A DNA stretch of 7,559 bases from Acidobacteriota bacterium (GTDB taxonomy: Bacteria; Acidobacteriota; Terriglobia; Bryobacterales; Bryobacteraceae). A program made the position numbers and the translations under genes. Positions within the stretch are counted from its first letter, which is position 1, and each line of letters begins with the position of its first letter. Below are positions 5,869 through 7,559 of the stretch, in pieces. The notes below the pieces were generated by a model. It made no database searches, was not told the DNA's origin, and saw only the letters and a list, made by a program, of their open reading frames with translations. The DNA lies in the NCBI GenBank assembly GCA_018268875.1, contig JAFDVT010000733.1, positions 1 through 7,559 of the forward strand, written 5' to 3'.

Positions 5869-7143
5869 TTACCAGTTCGTGAACGACCCGTCGGGACGCA
5901 TGTTCATAAGCATCCCCGCGCGATAGGTGGTGTATTCGCCGATCTTGGTGAGCTTGCTGGTATCCACTTGCACTCCCAACCCCGGGCGGTCATTCGGCCA
6001 GAGCTTGCCGTCCTTGAAATCGTAGACCTTGGGCAGGTAGGGCCAAGTCCTGGTGCCGTTTCCGAGCATTTCCATCAACGCGATCACCGACGTGGCGGCG
6101 AGGCAGTGTACCAGCGCCGCTTCCGCGATGGGGCCTGTGAAATGCGGAATCATGCCGATGTAGTGAGTTTCCGCCAGGGCGATGATCTTCATAAACTCGG
6201 TGATGCCGCCGACGTTCGGCAGGGTCACTCGCGTGTAGTCGATGAGTTGCTTTTCGATCAGTGTATTGATGTCCCACTTGTAGCCGAATTGCTCGCCCAC
6301 CGCGATGGGAACCTTGGTGCGTTGCCGCACCGTTTCGTACGACAGAACGTTTTCGCTGCGAATCAGGTCCTCGCAGAAGTAGGGATGCAGCGGCTCCAGC
6401 AAGGTGGCAAGGTTGATGGCGTCCGGAAGGTCGAGCTCGGTATGGAAGTCAATGGCCCAACCGCCGTCGCCCGCGCCTTTGTGGAGCAGAACGCAGTCCT
6501 CGTACATCTTGCGAACCAGCTTGAACCGGTCGACCACGCGTTCTCGTGGATTGTCGGTGGCGTAGCGGTAGGTGCGGAAACCGGCATCGCGGCAGGCACG
6601 GGCGGCGTCTTCGAGCGTGCCGCCGGCGGGTCTCGGAAACACCGTGGAATACAGTTCGATGTGATCGCGGGCTTTGCCGCCAAGAAGCTGCCAGACGGGC
6701 ACATCAAGCGCTTTGCCTTTGAGGTCCCAGAGTGCGAGGTCGAGAGCTCCCAGGGAGTGCAGTTTTTCACGGCCGGCCGGATAAAAATAGCCGCGCATCA
6801 TGCGTTGCCAGTGCTGTTCGATGCGGAAAGGATCGAGGCCAATCAGCATGGCCGCGCATTCTTCCATCGTTCGCGGTTCTCCGCCTTCGCCGATGCCAAC
6901 CAGTCCACGCTGGGTTTCGATCATGACCACGTTGGTGGATTGATTGACCATCGGTTGGCCCTGCCGTCCGTTGGCGTCGCCGGAGTTGGTGAAATAGCGG
7001 ATGGCTTTGATCTTGTCGTCCGGCAAAGCGAACGCGGGCAGCGATCGCGTGCCCAGCAGACCGGTTCCGGTAGCGGCCAGGCCGCGCAGCAGATTGCGTC
7101 GCGAAACGCCTTGGGAATTGATGGATGGCAACTTCGAGATCAT
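5869..7143 (-). CDS. Mandelate racemase/muconate lactonizing enzyme family protein with Tat signal (galactonate dehydratase-like)
   Basis: A 424-aa enolase-superfamily protein. Its N-terminus has a twin-arginine pattern, SRRNLL at 14-19, then a hydrophobic stretch and a possible cleavage site AFA at 37-39, suggesting folded export through Tat. The N-terminal capping domain spans about 45-165 and includes ALWDLKGKALDVPVWQLLGG at 137-156; the barrel spans about 175-400. Expected Mg2+ ligands are D232 (IDFH), E258 (FCED) and E284 (VGEQ), with H234 and H334 (PHFTGP) as acid/base candidates. The spacings 26, 26 and 50 match those I recall for E. coli galactonate dehydratase (183, 209, 235, 285). 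The family abstracts a proton alpha to a carboxylate, so a sugar-acid dehydratase is likely; the substrate is not readable. The second glutamate sits in CED, not the common EEP. The ATG at 7143 has no Shine-Dalgarno but a TATAAT 12 bases upstream. An unrecognised gene follows. Confidence 0.9.
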   Translation of the reverse strand: MISKLPSINSQGVSRRNLLRGLAATGTGLLGTRSLPAFALPDDKIKAIRYFTNSGDANGRQGQPMVNQSTNVVMIETQRGLVGIGEGGEPRTMEECAAMLIGLDPFRIEQHWQRMMRGYFYPAGREKLHSLGALDLALWDLKGKALDVPVWQLLGGKARDHIELYSTVFPRPAGGTLEDAARACRDAGFRTYRYATDNPRERVVDRFKLVRKMYEDCVLLHKGAGDGGWAIDFHTELDLPDAINLATLLEPLHPYFCEDLIRSENVLSYETVRQRTKVPIAVGEQFGYKWDINTLIEKQLIDYTRVTLPNVGGITEFMKIIALAETHYIGMIPHFTGPIAEAALVHCLAATSVIALMEMLGNGTRTWPYLPKVYDFKDGKLWPNDRPGLGVQVDTSKLTKIGEYTTYRAGMLMNMRPDGSFTNW

Positions 7144-7155
7144 GGCGGTTCGGCC

Positions 7156-7184
7156 ATTATACGCGCCTTACCGTAGGTTGTGAC
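7156..7184 (-). promoter_or_regulatory. Sigma-70-like promoter for the MR/MLE gene
   Basis: On the minus strand, GTCACA (7184-7179, four of six match to TTGACA) is followed after exactly 17 bases by a perfect TATAAT (7161-7156). Transcription would start near 7149, only about six bases before the ATG at 7143, so the mRNA would be nearly leaderless. This agrees with the missing Shine-Dalgarno. Confidence 0.65.
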
Positions 7185-7187
7185 TCA

Positions 7188-7216
7188 TTCGCCCAACGCG
7201 GATTTCCCATTACAAT
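7188..7216 (+). promoter_or_regulatory. Sigma-70-like promoter for the VOC gene
   Basis: TACAAT at 7211-7216 matches five of six bases of a -10 box. TTCGCC lies 17 bases upstream as a weak -35 (three of six). The predicted start at about 7223 is directly next to the ATG at 7224, giving a leaderless transcript. Its -35 lies three bases from that of the oppositely oriented MR/MLE promoter. Confidence 0.5.
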
Positions 7217-7223
7217 GTGCTGC

Positions 7224-7559
7224 ATGGACAAAGCGGTAGCTATTCTCCCGGCCGACGACCTTGCCTCCGCCAAAGAGTTTTACGTCAACGGACTGGGCTT
7301 CCACGTCACCTGGGAACACACCGAAGACGACGGCCGTTCGGGACTCCTGGGCGTTGCCCGCGGAGGCATGGAGATCACCATCGACTGCCCGATGTCGGGC
7401 CACGGTCGCGAGGCCTGCCTTTCGCTTCACGTCGATGACGTGGACGGCTATTACAACGAATGGACGGGCCGGAACGTCCCCATGCTGCGCGCTCCCAAAG
7501 ACGAGGAATGGGGCGCGCGAACCTTCGACCTTCTGGACCCGTCCGGCAATACGATCTTC
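7224..7559 (+). CDS. VOC superfamily (glyoxalase/bleomycin resistance-like) protein, 3' end outside window
   Basis: An open frame of 112 codons runs from the ATG at 7224 to the last base without a stop, so the gene continues beyond the window. Vicinal-oxygen-chelate fold features seen are the first-module AVAILPADDLASAKEFYVNG at 4-23 with LGF at 24-26, the second-module strand LSLHVDDVDGYYNEW at 66-80, and TFDLLDPSGNTIF at 100-112, the near-universal DPxGN turn. The position that carries the first metal-binding His in many VOC enzymes (after the opening strand) is Ile/Leu here, and W96-G97 before the last strand fits the bleomycin-resistance-like subgroup, so this may be a ligand-binding protein and not a metalloenzyme. 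The missing C-terminus hides the final residue needed to decide. There is no Shine-Dalgarno; a -10-like TACAAT lies eight bases upstream of the ATG. It is divergent from the MR/MLE gene. Confidence 0.85.
   Translation, partial: MDKAVAILPADDLASAKEFYVNGLGFHVTWEHTEDDGRSGLLGVARGGMEITIDCPMSGHGREACLSLHVDDVDGYYNEWTGRNVPMLRAPKDEEWGARTFDLLDPSGNTIF

Noticed and set aside
5614..7176. 520-codon open frame on the + strand
   Set aside because: It is antisense to the MR/MLE gene, which shows full family motifs. The frame is open because of GC-rich codon structure and has no recognisable domain.
1..7559. CRISPR arrays, insertion sequences, integrases, attachment sites
   Set aside because: No repeated spacer-like pattern, inverted-repeat-flanked element, transposase or recombinase was found. 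The tRNA has no duplicated 3' end in the window.

Overview
The window is GC-rich and densely coded, and it reads as ordinary bacterial chromosome. The best guess for the source is Acidobacteriota, near Bryobacterales/Solibacter. This is inferred from three things: a distinctive ECF-like sigma protein next to a TPR-CHAT protein, a Tat-exported enolase-superfamily enzyme, and the overall codon use. No marker gene in the window proves it.

Region 1 (1-3055, + strand) holds three genes that overlap end to start: a TPR-CHAT caspase-like protein whose 5' end lies outside the window, a 202-aa sigma-70/ECF-like protein, and a 240-aa single-pass membrane protein whose N-terminal part resembles non-zinc anti-sigma-like domains. 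The overlaps imply one transcript and translational coupling. A putative protease, sigma factor and membrane regulator in one unit suggest a signalling cascade in which proteolysis might release the sigma factor. This is the most interesting hypothesis in the window, but it is inference.

Region 2 (3056-5000, + strand) holds a complete tRNA-Tyr (GTA anticodon, encoded CCA), then 16 bases later a 74-aa DUF167/YggU-family protein, then after 10 bases a 511-aa CPA1-type Na+/H+ antiporter. The last two probably form an operon.

Region 3 (5006-7143, - strand) holds a 424-aa mandelate racemase/muconate lactonizing enzyme family protein with a Tat-type signal. Its active-site spacing matches the galactonate-dehydratase type. 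Downstream of it is an unrecognised helical protein of about 265 aa, broken by a one-base frameshift near 5403-5409. That gene converges on the antiporter with only five bases between the stop codons.

Region 4 (7144-7559) is an 80-base divergent intergenic region with two back-to-back promoter-like sequences. Each would give a nearly leaderless mRNA: one for the MR/MLE enzyme (- strand), one for a VOC/glyoxalase-fold protein (+ strand) that runs off the end of the window.

No insertion sequence, CRISPR array, prophage gene or integrase is visible.
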